This document shows positions 53,401 to 63,434 of a stretch of 64,000 bases of DNA, piece after piece. Both the position numbers and the translations under genes were made by a program. This DNA comes from Anastatus disparis. Taxonomy: Eukaryota; Arthropoda; Insecta; Hymenoptera; Eupelmidae. Below the pieces are notes generated by a model. It was not told where the DNA came from. It saw only the letters and a list, made by a program, of their open reading frames with translations, and searched no databases. The number at the start of each line of letters is the position of its first letter. The stretch's first letter is position 1. Location: contig JAFFSR010000249.1 in NCBI GenBank assembly GCA_017163975.1, positions 932,501 to 996,500 on the forward strand. The letters run 5' to 3'.

Positions 53401-54445
53401 TTACAAAAATGACAAAAATTATCACACATTGCAACATCTGTCATACTCGTGATGACATCGTAATTTTGCTCGTCCGGTGTGTATAATATATTTAAAATAT
53501 GTCTAATTTCTATGTTACTTTTATTTAAAATTTTTTTACTTTTTCGTAAACCATTACAGCTATACCGTCGTTTTTTCAATAATTTTGGAACTTTTGAATT
53601 TCACGAAGTCGACAACCTTGATCCGTATCTATATTATTATTCTGGCTTCTATGCACATTCTCCCTGCGATTTTTTAATTCTGCAGGACAATTATCGCCAT
53701 GTATCATTTTTTTCGCGTGAACAAGTGCTACCGCTAAAGCATGCGGTAAACATTTTGAGTCGTTATTATTAACCTGTATAATAGACTTTGACTTAACAAT
53801 GTCAAACTGTAATGGTTTATTACGCCCTCTGCCCATCGGTATACGAACATTCAATATTTGTATCCGAAAACTCTCGTCAATATTCAATTCACGAGCGTTT
53901 TAGGATATCAGTTCGATTGTTCTCCATAAATCTTTAAAATTATAATCCTTTAAATATTTGAAACTTGTAGTGGGATCGATGGGCAGAGTATTACTTAATA
54001 TATTGATTTTAATGTAATCGCTGGGTTCATATTTGTGCGTTGTATATTAAATAATTTTTTTACACCCTCCTCTAAATCTATTCTATTTTCTTTAAATTTT
54101 ATTTCGATTTCGCGCGCATTAGTATCAAACCGTTGATAATAACCATTCTTTTCCCATATAGTGCTGAAACACTCACCAGCTTGATTTGATCCTGAATCCT
54201 GGGCTTCGTATCTGCGGCTGTCGTTTTTACTAGGGCCAGGGATAGGTGAGTTGATTAGTTGCTGTTGTTGCTGATCTTCATCGACGGCAATAGCTCCGTC
54301 TTTGGTAGAAACTTCGTCATGGCTCGATCCATTTTGAATAATTTGACTGGGTACTTCTTCTTTAATACTGCATTGCGAAAAATCAAAAAGATCACCTTCC
54401 TTTAAGCCGTCAGTATGCATAACCTCGTTAATGTTTTGATAATTT
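50411..54445 (-). pseudogene. Maverick DNA polymerase B (protein-primed type)
   Basis: About 1,340 codons. N-terminal region to about 53,580, then a Cys/His-rich segment (53,410-53,250, FCHFCNKG ... MHKCPFSCDKCKF). Exonuclease motifs: FLFYDYET (53,055) and IAHNSKSYDGQF (about 52,795). Polymerase motif A CSLYPYV (about 51,725), motif B LCLNSFWGKFGQ (about 51,150), motif C YYDTDSCIYL (about 50,860). It replicates the element's DNA. Frameshifts at about 53,940, 53,577 and 52,850 and in-frame stops near 53,148, 51,908 and 51,812 inactivate it. The 5' part starts at a splice-acceptor-like CTTCTTTTAG (54,446). Confidence 0.9.
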
Positions 54446-54626
54446 TCTAAAAGAAGAACAAAAAAGTTTGTTATTAATTTACCAATATTGAAAAAAATAA
54501 GAAATTATAATTATAAACATATATTCTAGAAAAAATTGATATTTAATGTTTTTTTCATGTTCTGAAATCTGTACACAGATTAAAAAATAATGATCATAAG
54601 AAGTTTTCAAAATGTTTAAGACTTAC

Positions 54627-54705
54627 CATTGCATGTGGTTTCCTCACTATCATTTTTACTCGTTGAAGCAACGACACTATCTACTTTCGGTACAACGATT
54701 ACTTG
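54627..54705 (-). other. Candidate upstream exon of polymerase B, copy A
   Basis: 79 nt, open in one frame (QVIVVPKVDSVVAST...), bounded by AAAATTAG at the acceptor and GGTAAGT-type donor (AATG/GTAAGT). Phase 1 at the donor fits the acceptor of the main polymerase exon at 54,446, giving Glu at the join. No domain. Confidence 0.45.
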
Positions 54706-54872
54706 CTAATTTTCTGAAAAAGAAAAAAATTTATCATAAATTATTTTATTGTTTTAAATAATAAAAATTTGAAACATAAAAATTGATGTTCAATGTTTTT
54801 TTTTGTTCTGAAATCTATACACAGATTGAAAAATAATAATCATAAAAAGTTTTCAAAATGTTTAAAACTTAC

Positions 54873-54951
54873 CATTGTATGTGGTTTTCTCATTAGCATT
54901 TTTATTCGTTGAAGCAACGACTCTATCAACTTTTGGTACAACGATTACTTG
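54873..54951 (-). other. Candidate upstream exon of polymerase B, copy B
   Basis: Duplicate of copy A with the same 79-nt length, the same donor and acceptor and an open frame (QVIVVPKVDRVVAST...), 246 bp upstream on the minus strand. Using both exons in series would break the frame (79 is not a multiple of three), so they could be alternatives, or one may be dead. Confidence 0.4.
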
Positions 54952-55020
54952 CTAATTTTCTGAAAAAAAAAATTTATCATGAATTATTTTAATTGTTTTA
55001 AATAATAAAAATTTCAAACC

Positions 55021-55367
55021 TATTTTTATTTTTGAAAAAAAAAATTAAAAAAAAAATTACTTTTACTTTGTGGGAATTACAAATTTTACATATTATTGAT
55101 ATTTGTTAATTATAAAAATTTGTAAAAGAAAGAATAAAATCATTATATGCATTAATTTATTTATTTATATGGAATTCGATTATTCTATTATTTATATAAA
55201 AATTAAATTTTATTCGATAAAGAATTTAATATATTTTGTACATCATATTTATTTATTTATTTTTAAAAATAAACAAGTAAAAAATTGAATGTTTATATGT
55301 GATACTTTTATTTATGAGGGTCGGAATATTTATCATTATTTAAATACTAAGTATACATATATGTATA
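55021..55367. other. AT-rich DNA, no gene recognised
   Basis: Nothing recognised. The short plus-strand frame 55,103-55,288 is Ile/Lys/Tyr-rich, as expected from AT-rich DNA. Confidence 0.55.
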
Positions 55368-55681
55368 TACAGGGCGTCCCATTTTAAAGAAACCACCGAA
55401 ATATTTTCGACAGTTGGTGTTGTATAAAAAAATTGTTTAGACGAAAGTTATTCGGAACAATGGGGGCTATCTTTCTATGGAATCAATTTAGACCTTGAGT
55501 TTTATTTTCAAGGTCGTTTAAAGATCAAAGTGATTTTTTGAATTGGAACCCTTATTTTTGATCCCGGATTCGGAAAGAGCAAGAAATTCTATGTTTAGAT
55601 AAGGTATTGTGTGTGGGGTGCGTAGGGGTCAAATTTATTATTTTCTTCATCCATGCATACGAATGATCGGGCAAGGGTGAG

Positions 55682-55735
<54 letters not shown>
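55682..55735. repeat. (TAA)n microsatellite
   Basis: About 18 AAT/TAA triplets at the inner part of the left TIR. The right TIR has only a few copies. Confidence 0.92.
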
Positions 55736-55737
<2 letters not shown>

Positions 55738-55849
55738 TAACCCAATAACCCAATAACTCGATAACCCAAATAAATAAAAGTCCGTTTATCTGAACATTTG
55801 CTCATTACGTGTGTTCATACCACAATTAGGTATGTGAATCAATCTATCC

Positions 55850-56170
55850 AATCTAGGCAAAAAGGAAGGCAAGGTATTGATTACCCAGCCAATTAAGGCA
55901 AGGAATTGATTACCCAGCCAATTAAGGCACGGTGGGAGCGCCCAACCAATCAAGGCAAGACGATGGCTACCCAGCCAATTAAGGCGAGGTGAGAACGCCG
56001 AGCCGATCAAGGCAAGACGATGTCTATATACCCAGTCAATGAAGGCAAGGTATTGATTACCCAGCCAATCAAGGCAAGGCGGAAATGCCCAGCCGATCAA
56101 AGCAAGACGATGGCTACCCAGCCAATGAAGGCAAGGTATTGATTACTCAGCCAATTAAGGCAAGGTGAAA
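55850..56170. repeat. Minisatellite, ACCCAGCCAATTAAGGCAAGG core
   Basis: About 10 diverged units of about 30 bp, alternating between GTATTGATT-, GACGATGGCT- and GTGGGAACGCC-like linkers, each followed by CCCAGCCAATYAAGGCAAG. The minus-strand frame 55,786-56,100 is its translation, with an IGW-repeat, and is not a gene. Confidence 0.85.
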
Positions 56171-56171
56171 A

Positions 56172-57263
56172 TGCAAACATTTATCTCATAAGATGTTCAA
56201 AAATAGCCACGTTTAAATTAATGCAATGTTGAATTCTACGTTTAAAGTTTTCAACTGTGGACAACAAAACGTGACGTGGAATAACTCTACAAGCTTGTGT
56301 GATGCGTTGCATCATATCTTGCCGTGTTGTTGGTTGCTGTGCATAAACAACATTTTTAAAGTAGCCCCATAAAAAGAAATCTGGACTTGTCAGATCTGGT
56401 GATCTTCATAGACCGTCTACAACATGATGATGCACCGTCAGACACGGTGCATCATCATGTTGTAGCCATAATCGACGTCTTGTTTCCAAGTCCACACCTT
56501 TCAATAATTATGGTGGGTCATTCTGCAGGAAATCAAGATATGCTACACCATTGACATTCCCATCGAAAAAATAAGGTCCTATTAGATAACCATTTATTAT
56601 GCCGCACCAAACTACGAGGCTCCATCTATGCTGATTATCAACATGACGTACCTAATGAGAGTTCTGGATAGACCAATAATGACTATAATGGCGATTAAGT
56701 TGCCCAGTACCATGAAATGTAGCTTCGTCCGGAAACATTACGTATCTAAAAAATTCAGGATCTTCACGGATACTTGCTTGTGCCCAATTGCAGAATTCGA
56801 GTCTGCGGCGGAGATAATCTGGCATCAAAGCTTGAGTCAAAGTTATGTGATACGGATGAAATCTGTGAAGCTGCAAAATTCGACCGGCTGTTGATCTTGG
56901 GATTCCAGTACATCTCTTAATGTCACGCAAAGAGATATGATGATTCAAATTAACCATTGCCAAAACGACGAGAATTCGTGGATCATCGTTGTTCTGTATC
57001 ATAATGCAACGACGATTTCTGCGTATTCGTGGTCAACATCTCTCTCTTCGCTCAATGATTCTCACGTGGTCCGGGTAGTGAAGCCTCCCTGGGTAATTTT
57101 GGCGGTAATAACTTACCGTAGCATGATATCGGCCTTGACATGCCCTCAAAGACAACAGAATGTCAACAATCTCGTTTCTCGAATAATCCGACATATTTGG
57201 TCCTTTTGAGTCGCTAGACACTAAGAAATTTCCACGAAAACTATCCTGAAAAGGGCTGTTCAC
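56172..57263 (-). pseudogene. Tc1/mariner-like transposase, broken
   Basis: From ATG 57,263. N-terminal helix-turn-helix region with NHHISLRDIKRCTGIPRSTA (about 56,925). YLRRRLEFCNWAQASI, then FPDEATFHGTG (first catalytic Asp), NVW-type VVWCGIINGYLIGPYFFDG, LWLQHDDAPC (second Asp), RSPDLTSPDFFLWGYFK (third acidic position), and a C-terminus ending near 56,172. Stops at about 57,030, 56,652, 56,510 and 56,410. About 25 codons between the second and third catalytic blocks are replaced by an inverted copy of the preceding 22 bp. Confidence 0.85.
56417..56465. repeat. Perfect palindrome inside the transposase (22-bp arms)
   Basis: CTACAACATGATGATGCACC continues to GT, then a 5-bp loop, then the exact complement. 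The right arm codes for the normal LQHDDAPC block; the left arm is an inverted duplicate. This is typical of a template switch during repair or replication. Confidence 0.9.
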
Positions 57264-57985
57264 GAGTCACCTCTGTCATAGATAATACTAAAGAAGTGCT
57301 ATTTAACGATTTAGATGAAACTTTGTAGGCTTGTCCGAAATCACACCAGAAAAAAAAATAAAAATAATTTTTTTTCCCGCAAGATGGAAAATAATTCTTC
57401 TCATAAAGGCTTCGAATACATAAATTTGGCTTTGATAATCGAAATGGAGTTCAGACTTAATTTCACTGTTGTTTGACCCCTACTATTACCTACAACTCAA
57501 GACAATTTTGTTGAACTTTCTTTCCGAATACGAAATAAAAAAATTAGGTGTTTTAAAGAAAACAGTGGACCTTTTTTCATTTATTTTGGTTATTGGGTTA
57601 TTGGATTTCGGATATTTGGGTTATTGGATTATTGGGTTATTATTATTAACCTTACCCTTGCCCGATCATTCGTGTGCATAGATGAAGAAAATATTAAATT
57701 TGACCCCTACATGACCTTAGAGGGGTCAACCGCACCCCACACATAATACCTTATCTGAACGTAGAATTTCTTGCTCTTTCCGAATTTAGGATCAAAAATA
57801 GGCGTTCCAATTAAAAAAATTACTTCGATCTTCAAATGACCTTTAAAATAAATCTCAAGGTCAAAACTGATTTTATAGGAAGATAGCCCCAATTGTCCCG
57901 AATAACTTTTGTCCGAATAATTTTTCTATACAACGCCAATTGTTGAAAATATCTTGATAGTTTCTTTAAAATGGGACACCCTGTA

Positions 57986-58222
57986 TAACTAAAGGTGTAT
58001 ATCTTTCTCTCATACTCCTCTCTCTCCCTTCCTAAATAATCAAAGATTCCAACTCTTATTTTTAATGATTTGTAACTTTTTAAAGGAAAAATGAAAATAA
58101 GTAATGGAAAATTTAAATATAATGCTGAATAAAACCTGTACATGTATATCTATACAAATAAATTAATATGATGACTTGAATATCTTACTTTCTATCATTT
58201 GGTTGTATTTCAATAGTACAAC
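57986..58222. other. Unannotated spacer
   Basis: AT-rich, no signals. It separates the Tc1/mariner element from the LINE. Confidence 0.5.
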
Positions 58223-60478
58223 TTGTACATTAGGGTCCTGATTCTTGTTGACGATAATGACATAGTACTTGACACACGCAACTTAGCGAATTCTTACAGT
58301 CGGCACAACTTGATTGATGTATGTATTTCTTGTCATCATATCAAGACAGATAATAAAATAATTAAGTATAGGAATTATAAAGATATCTGTCCAAACTTAT
58401 TGGTACAGGGTTTGGCCGGCTGTGATTGGACGCCATTCACAGTTGGTACAGCTAACCTAGAATCTGCACTTGGCTGCCTCTGTGACAACCTCACGGCAGC
58501 AATACAAAATCTGGCACCACTAAAAACACTTAAAATTGGTAAAGATAAATTTCCTTGGATTGATAAAGAGTTGTCGCAGATATGGCACAAGAGAGATGTC
58601 ACGTATCGTAGATTTAAATGGACGAAGGAGGAACGATATCTCTCCGAATTTTTGCAGCTGCGTAAAATAATAGAGGAACAGACGGAACAAGCTAAAACAA
58701 ATTATTATCATAATAGACTGTTGGATGCTCTTGCTAGAGGTAATGTCTGGAAGGAGTTAAGAGACCTGGGACTCCTGTCCCGACCTCAAGGGGACTTGAA
58801 TGGATTTACTCCAGATGAGCTTAATGCACATTTTGCAGGGGTGTCAGTCTTGCCACATGATGATACTGCGGAACGTAAAAAGGTTCCTTCTGAGTGTAGT
58901 GAAAGCGGTATTGCCTTTAAGCCAATTAATATTAATGATGTAATCCTTGCGATTTCGCATTTTTCATCACAGGCTCATGGCGAGGATGGCATCCCGCAGA
59001 GTGTGGTACTTAAAGCACTGTCGGTTATTGGAGAGCATCTTGTGACTCTGTTCAATCCCTCTTTTGCACGGGGGGTCTTCCCTTGCCTTTGGAAGCGTGC
59101 ACGCAAAATGCCTTTAAAGAAGTACTCTGCACCTAAAATACCTAAAGATTTTAGGCCCATAGCAATATTATGTTTTCTTTAAAAGGTGCTCGAGAAGATT
59201 GCCCATGACCAACTGCAGGAGTATATTATGACACACAAAATACTTGACTCTTCGCAGATTGGCTTCAGAAAGCATCGTTCTACGCAGACTGCCATACTTA
59301 AACTTACAGACGACATAAGATCAGGTCTTAAGAAGAAACTTGCCACGATACTACTTCTATTTGACTTTAGTAAGGCATTCGACACGAACTCCCCTTTCAA
59401 ATTGCTTGCGAGGCTTAGATCGATGGGGTTTTCCAGGGCTGCACTCGAGTGGATCTGCTCCTATTTATCAGGTAGGTAACAAATGGTTTCTACACATTTA
59501 AAAGAGGATTCGGATTGGCTAACAACCAATCTAGGAGTTCCACAGGGTTCAGTGCTGGGGCCTCTGTTGTTTTGCCTTTATATTGGAAACATACGTGACA
59601 CGCTTGACCCCTGATTCGTCGAGCACATATTATATGCTGATGACCTCCAAATCTATACTCAGGTTTCTTATGGACATCTGAATGAACGTATTCGTATTAT
59701 GCAGAGGGCGGCCATGGCGGTATCAGGATGGGCTGTCGATGCTTCTCTCACAATAAATGCAAGCAAAACTAAGGCGATCGTTTTTGGCAGTAGTCGTTTT
59801 ATTAATGACTTTCATGCTGGTGAGCCAAGAACCATTGAGCTTGAGAGAGGTGTCGGCATATCTTTCTCTGATACTGTAACGAGCTTTGGTGTTGTGCTTG
59901 ACGCTAAGTTGTCATGGGAGCCGCACATTAATATGGTGACTAAAAAACTTAATAGGATAATGTATGGTTTACGGTTCTTTCGTCGGTACACCATTAAGGC
60001 CCTGCGTAAGCAACTCGCAGCCGCCTTGCTCTTTCCGCACCTGTACTACTGATCAGTAGTTCTGCTTGATGCATCGCAGGGATTGAGAAGACAATTACAA
60101 AGACCACAAAATTAATGTGTAAGATATATATTAGGCGTAGGAATGGGCGATCATATCTTTCCTCATAGAGCTGCGCTTGGTTGGCTGCGTACTAATTCAA
60201 GGAGACAGTATTTTATGGCTGTACTTATGTACAAAATCGTGCGCATGAATACTGCCGAGTATCTAGTGAGTCTCTTCACTAGATACGTACCTAGGGTAGC
60301 ACTAGGAGAGAGATTAAGGACTTCGCAGTGCCCTTCATGCGTACTGAGACTGGAAGAAATTCCTTTCAAGTTTAAGGGTGCGCATTTTTGGAACTCCCTG
60401 CCTGCTGATATAAAAAATCTTCCATCGCTCGGTAGGTTTAAGTCGGCTTTGAGGAGGTACTTACACGACCTCGAATGA
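58223..60478 (+). pseudogene. LINE ORF2 (endonuclease end, reverse transcriptase)
   Basis: One continuous frame of 752 codons with in-frame stops at 59,180, 59,477, 59,611, 60,050 and about 60,113, and no frameshift. Blocks: YSRHNLIDVCI (endonuclease end), KFPWIDKELSQIWHKRDVTY (linker), HGEDGIPQSVV and IPKDFRPIAILCFL (RT start), IGFRKHRSTQTAIL, LLFDFSKAFDTNSP (catalytic Asp), LGVPQGSVLGPLLFCLYI, ILYADDLQIY (catalytic YADD), SWEPHINMVTKKLNRI and FWNSLPADIKNLPSLGRFKS at the C-terminus. The enzyme primes reverse transcription at a nicked target. All catalytic residues persist, so decay is by point mutation only. Confidence 0.9.
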
Positions 60479-61028
60479 ACTTAATTTTAAGTATTTTAAT
60501 TTTTATGTTAATTTATTTTGTTTTATCCTATATATAGATTTAAGGTATAAATGTATTTATTAGCGTGAATGATGGATGAATGTATGCGGAAAGAATGAGT
60601 GGTTCTGTTTTTATTTGAAATCATGACATCTTCGGTATCAAGTTTTTATTCTTTAAATGTTATTATTATTTTATTTTTTAACTATTCACTACTACTTTGT
60701 TATTGTATTGTCCAATTTTATTTATATTGATGTCATGACAGTGATTCCTCTTTTATATTATGTATTTTAATTCTATGACTGGTAGATCTTTGAGACTGTT
60801 TTTATTGTAATTTATGTTTTCTGCCTGTATTTAGATTAGTCTGTGATATCACTTTTACATGGTGACTTACTGATACAGTATTATATATTAATTTTAATAA
60901 TTGACTGTAATATCTTATCTTATTATGCGCAATACTCTATATGGAATTATTACTTATTGTTTCATGTATTACACGCCTTTTCGTACTCTTTTTACATAAT
61001 AAATCAATATCTATCTATATCTATCTAT
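60479..61028 (+). other. LINE 3' untranslated region with (ATCT)n tail
   Basis: T-rich, non-coding, ending ATAAATCAATATCTATCTAT and further ATCT units. It is similar in kind to the AAATAAATAAG(TCTAAG)n tail of the fragment at 12,300. Confidence 0.75.
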
Positions 61029-61416
61029 CCTTTTGGGCTTGTCTTCTTTTTATTTCGTTCACTAAAATAGTTATCGCACTTAAGTCATCATGAAAATCTC
61101 CTTGGCGGAATAATTTGCATAAAAACGATAAACTTCGAGATTTTATAAACGTAGTAAATTTTTCTGTAGCACTAGTGATTAATTTTCTACGCTGATTCGC
61201 AATTTCTTCGCGGTTAACATTAATTCTACAAATAGATCTAAAATTTGCATTTAATTGTGTTAATCGGCAATTTTCACGTTTAAACGTTATTTTGACACTC
61301 TCGATTCCTGGATTGTTTGCCAATAATCGCTTTAATACAGCCCTGTTAATTTTATAAATGATGAAGTTTCTTAAATTCATTTTCAGTTTTTTATAATTAT
61401 CAAAAACTGAGAACAC
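61021..61416 (-). CDS. Unidentified basic ORF, 3' end cut by LINE
   Basis: 131 codons, uninterrupted, Arg/Lys/Asn-rich and free of low-complexity repeats. It reads NLRNFIIYKINRAVLKRLLA, FRSICRINVNREEIANQRR and FIKSRSLSFLCKLFRQGDFH. I do not recognise a domain. The last codons come from the LINE (ATCT)n tail, so the native 3' end is lost. Alternate starts: Met 1 at 61,416 or Met 13 at 61,380. It may be a relic of another element. Confidence 0.4.
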   Translation of the reverse strand: MFSVFDNYKKLKMNLRNFIIYKINRAVLKRLLANNPGIESVKITFKRENCRLTQLNANFRSICRINVNREEIANQRRKLITSATEKFTTFIKSRSLSFLCKLFRQGDFHDDLSAITILVNEIKRRQAQKDR

Positions 61417-62479
61417 CGTAATAATATGAGAGTTAAAAATGTTTTTTTTTTATATATAATTGTTTTTATTAGGACAAGAAATTATGTTTTTACATGGCTA
61501 GTAGAGTCAGCGCGCTGTTACAAGCAGGCAAACCTTCATCGCTTCGCGTCTCCGTCTAGCCGCACTGCTCTAGTTAAGACAAAGACATATAAAGGCAGAG
61601 CGCAATTAAAAGTAAACAAACAAGTAAAACTCTAAAAATCTCTAGTTGTCCGTTGTCGTCGTTCGTTCGTTTACGTAGTTCGTCGTCGTCTCTCTCTATT
61701 GTATCTACAGGCAGAGCGCAGCTTAAAGTATACCTGCGCTATTCAGTTCTTTACTTATCAAATAAATAGTTTGAAAATTTATATTTTATAACAATGTTTT
61801 TTATTTCTGGCTGATTCCATTTCAAATCGAACAGCCTGTATACACTCAAGTCACCAATCACTGCACCGATGGAGTATGCTATTCTACTCTGAAAATAAGG
61901 AGACACGTTTTTTTTTTTTTTGCTGGAATATAAAAATTGCATAGGATACGCTCATTTCAAAATTGCATACAAAAACTAAATGTTCAAACTGATAAAGTTG
62001 ACAATAACTTTAGAGAGCTATCGTTTTACCAATTTTCAATGAATTTTGGTAAACCTTTTTTTGTCTTATTCTGTTTTGATCTCTCTTCAATTCAATGCAA
62101 AAAATTTAAAAAAAAAACTAAAAAATGACTGAGATTCATGCATTTTACCAAAAAATGCACTTCTTATGTACATGCATTTTTCTCAAAAAAGCCATTTTTT
62201 TTGCTGAAATTTTTTGGGCTGATCGAGGACCAAATTACCTATCTAATGGTACCTGTTTGATCCCGTACTTTTTTGTTTGGAGCGAGAAAACAATTGACAA
62301 ATTTTATTGTTGAAAAATGCTTGTATATACGTTCGGAAGTCTTAAGCAATCTACATTCAAACGTTGTCGCATGCTTCGCTTATCATTTGTATATATGTAT
62401 GTATCTATTATCAATAGTCATATACATATATATCTTCCTATATTATATAGACGTAAGCCTCAAAAAATAGCATTCTTGC
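61417..62479. other. AT-rich DNA with an LTR-like promoter segment
   Basis: No gene recognised. The segment 61,500-61,770 is GC-richer and has TATAAAGG at 61,586, repeated GGCAGAGCGCA (61,592 and 61,711), CGTTCGTTCGTT-type simple sequence and AATAAA at 61,761. This could be a solo LTR (U3-R), but no paired copy or target duplication was seen. Confidence 0.35.
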
Positions 62480-62935
62480 GTCCTCCCCCCTCCTCCCCCA
62501 GCCTCACATTTTTCAACGTAAATATAGGTTTTTTTTTCAGCCTCTGTGAGATGCCTCCCCCCTCCTCCCCCCTCCTCGACCCGCCTCTGACATCGCCTCA
62601 ACGTTTGTCGCCTCATATTACCTCATAGGTCTCCTCAAAGACTCCTCAGAGACGCCTCAGGTAAGCCTTAGGAATTCCTCGAAACGCCTCAAGTTTGTGA
62701 GAGTGATATTTTAAAAAATTTTCAAAAATAACGTAAAAATAGTTACCGACGCCTCAGTGCTTCCTTATCCCCTCCTCTTACAACGCCTCAGGGTACGCCT
62801 CAGAGATGAGGCATTTTTTTATATGCCTCTTGTCCCGCCTTATACATCGCCTTAGAGACGCCTCAATGTTTCCTCATCCCCTCCTCTTACAACGCCTCAG
62901 GGTACGCCTCAGAGATGAGGCATTTTTTTTGTTAG
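62480..62935. repeat. CGCCTCA-rich repeats with a direct duplication of about 110 bp
   Basis: Dozens of CCTCC, GCCTCA and CGCCTCAGAG motifs occur in otherwise AT-rich DNA. CCCCTCCTCTTACAACGCCT (62,769) and the following GGGTACGCCTCAGAGATGAG recur exactly at 62,879. The duplicated segment is about 75 bp at a 110-bp spacing and ends in a GAGGCATTTTTTT terminator-like hairpin (GCCTCAGAGATGAGGC). Confidence 0.8.
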
Positions 62936-63376
62936 AAATTTGACATTTCTATAAACAAGAAAACTGGACTGAATAGTACTGCGTATTGAATTTGTTTCGA
63001 ATAGATTCTTTTTTTTGGGGGGAAGGGGAGAAGAACGAGAAGTTAAAAGTTGGAGAAGAGAGAGATGTATATAGGTTGGTTTAAAGCTTGATATAGCTTG
63101 AATCTAAACAAACTTGCAATCTCGGGCTCGATTCAATCGAGAGCATTCGAAAAGTTTTCGGATATATACATTATTATATATGAATTCTATAATGCAATAA
63201 TTTAATGCAATTTGCATAATAATCATTGCAAATTGTGTTAAACTTGATATGTTTTACAGCATAATTACTTTAACACCTCATTTGAATTTATGGCATTAAA
63301 TTTTATAATATTCAAGAATAAGTACATCACAAATTGGGAGGCTGGCGAGCAGGGCGAGCAGGGGGGTACTCCCCTA
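62936..63376. other. AT-rich DNA, no gene recognised
   Basis: Nothing recognised. A G-rich segment (GGGGGGAAGGGGAG, about 63,017) and GGCGAGCAGG repeats (63,345-63,362) precede the (TA)n tract. Confidence 0.5.

Positions 63377-63432
<56 letters not shown>
63377..63432. repeat. (TA)n microsatellite next to GGGACATTTCA
   Basis: About 27 TA units. They are followed by TGGGACATTTCACGCC (63,433), the reverse complement of the TGAAATGTCCCA core of the minisatellite at 7.3-8.6 kb, which is also joined to TA runs there. Confidence 0.9.

Positions 63433-63434
<2 letters not shown>

Larger units (their letters stand above)
29753..54445 (-). mobile_element. Maverick/Polinton-type element (adintovirus-like), degraded and nested
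   Basis: Minus-strand gene fragments occur in an order seen in animal Mavericks: protein-primed DNA polymerase B, ATPase, a basic protein with hydrophobic tail, a TPG...LTRLD-type ORF, integrase, a large conserved ORF, and a small Gly-rich protein. The element is cut by a gypsy element, a Tc1/mariner-like element and a MITE. I did not recognise a double jelly-roll major capsid, a cysteine protease or the long terminal inverted repeats, so either they are lost or the borders lie in unrecognised DNA. All the larger frames have stops or shifts; this is a fossil copy. Confidence 0.85.
54500..55020. repeat. Tandem duplication, period 246 bp
   Basis: About 54,530-54,770 and 54,776-55,015 are two copies. 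TTCTGAAATCT-TACACAGATT, GTTTTCAAAATGTTTAA and CGATTACTTGCTAATTTTCTGAAA occur in each. It carries the candidate exon and its intron. Confidence 0.85.
55370..57983 (-). mobile_element. Tc1/mariner-superfamily transposon, TIRs of about 400 bp
   Basis: The ends CAGGGCGTCCCATTTTAAAG and its near-complement (ending 57,983, CACCCTG) are flanked by TA (55,368-55,369 and 57,984-57,985). TIRs run to about 55,785 and from about 57,570, with TTGTTC/GAACAA-type and GATCGGGCAAGGGT blocks mirrored, and they end in AATAACCC/GGGTTATT simple repeats. A broken transposase lies on the minus strand. A 60-bp-class minisatellite sits between the left TIR and the gene. Confidence 0.9.
58223..61028 (+). mobile_element. 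Non-LTR retrotransposon (Jockey/CR1-like), 5'-truncated
   Basis: It contains the end of the endonuclease, the RT domain and the C-terminal tail of ORF2, then a 3' untranslated region and a terminal (ATCT)n tail at about 61,005-61,028. No ORF1 or 5' end is present. The tail interrupts a separate minus-strand ORF (61,021-61,416). Confidence 0.85.
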
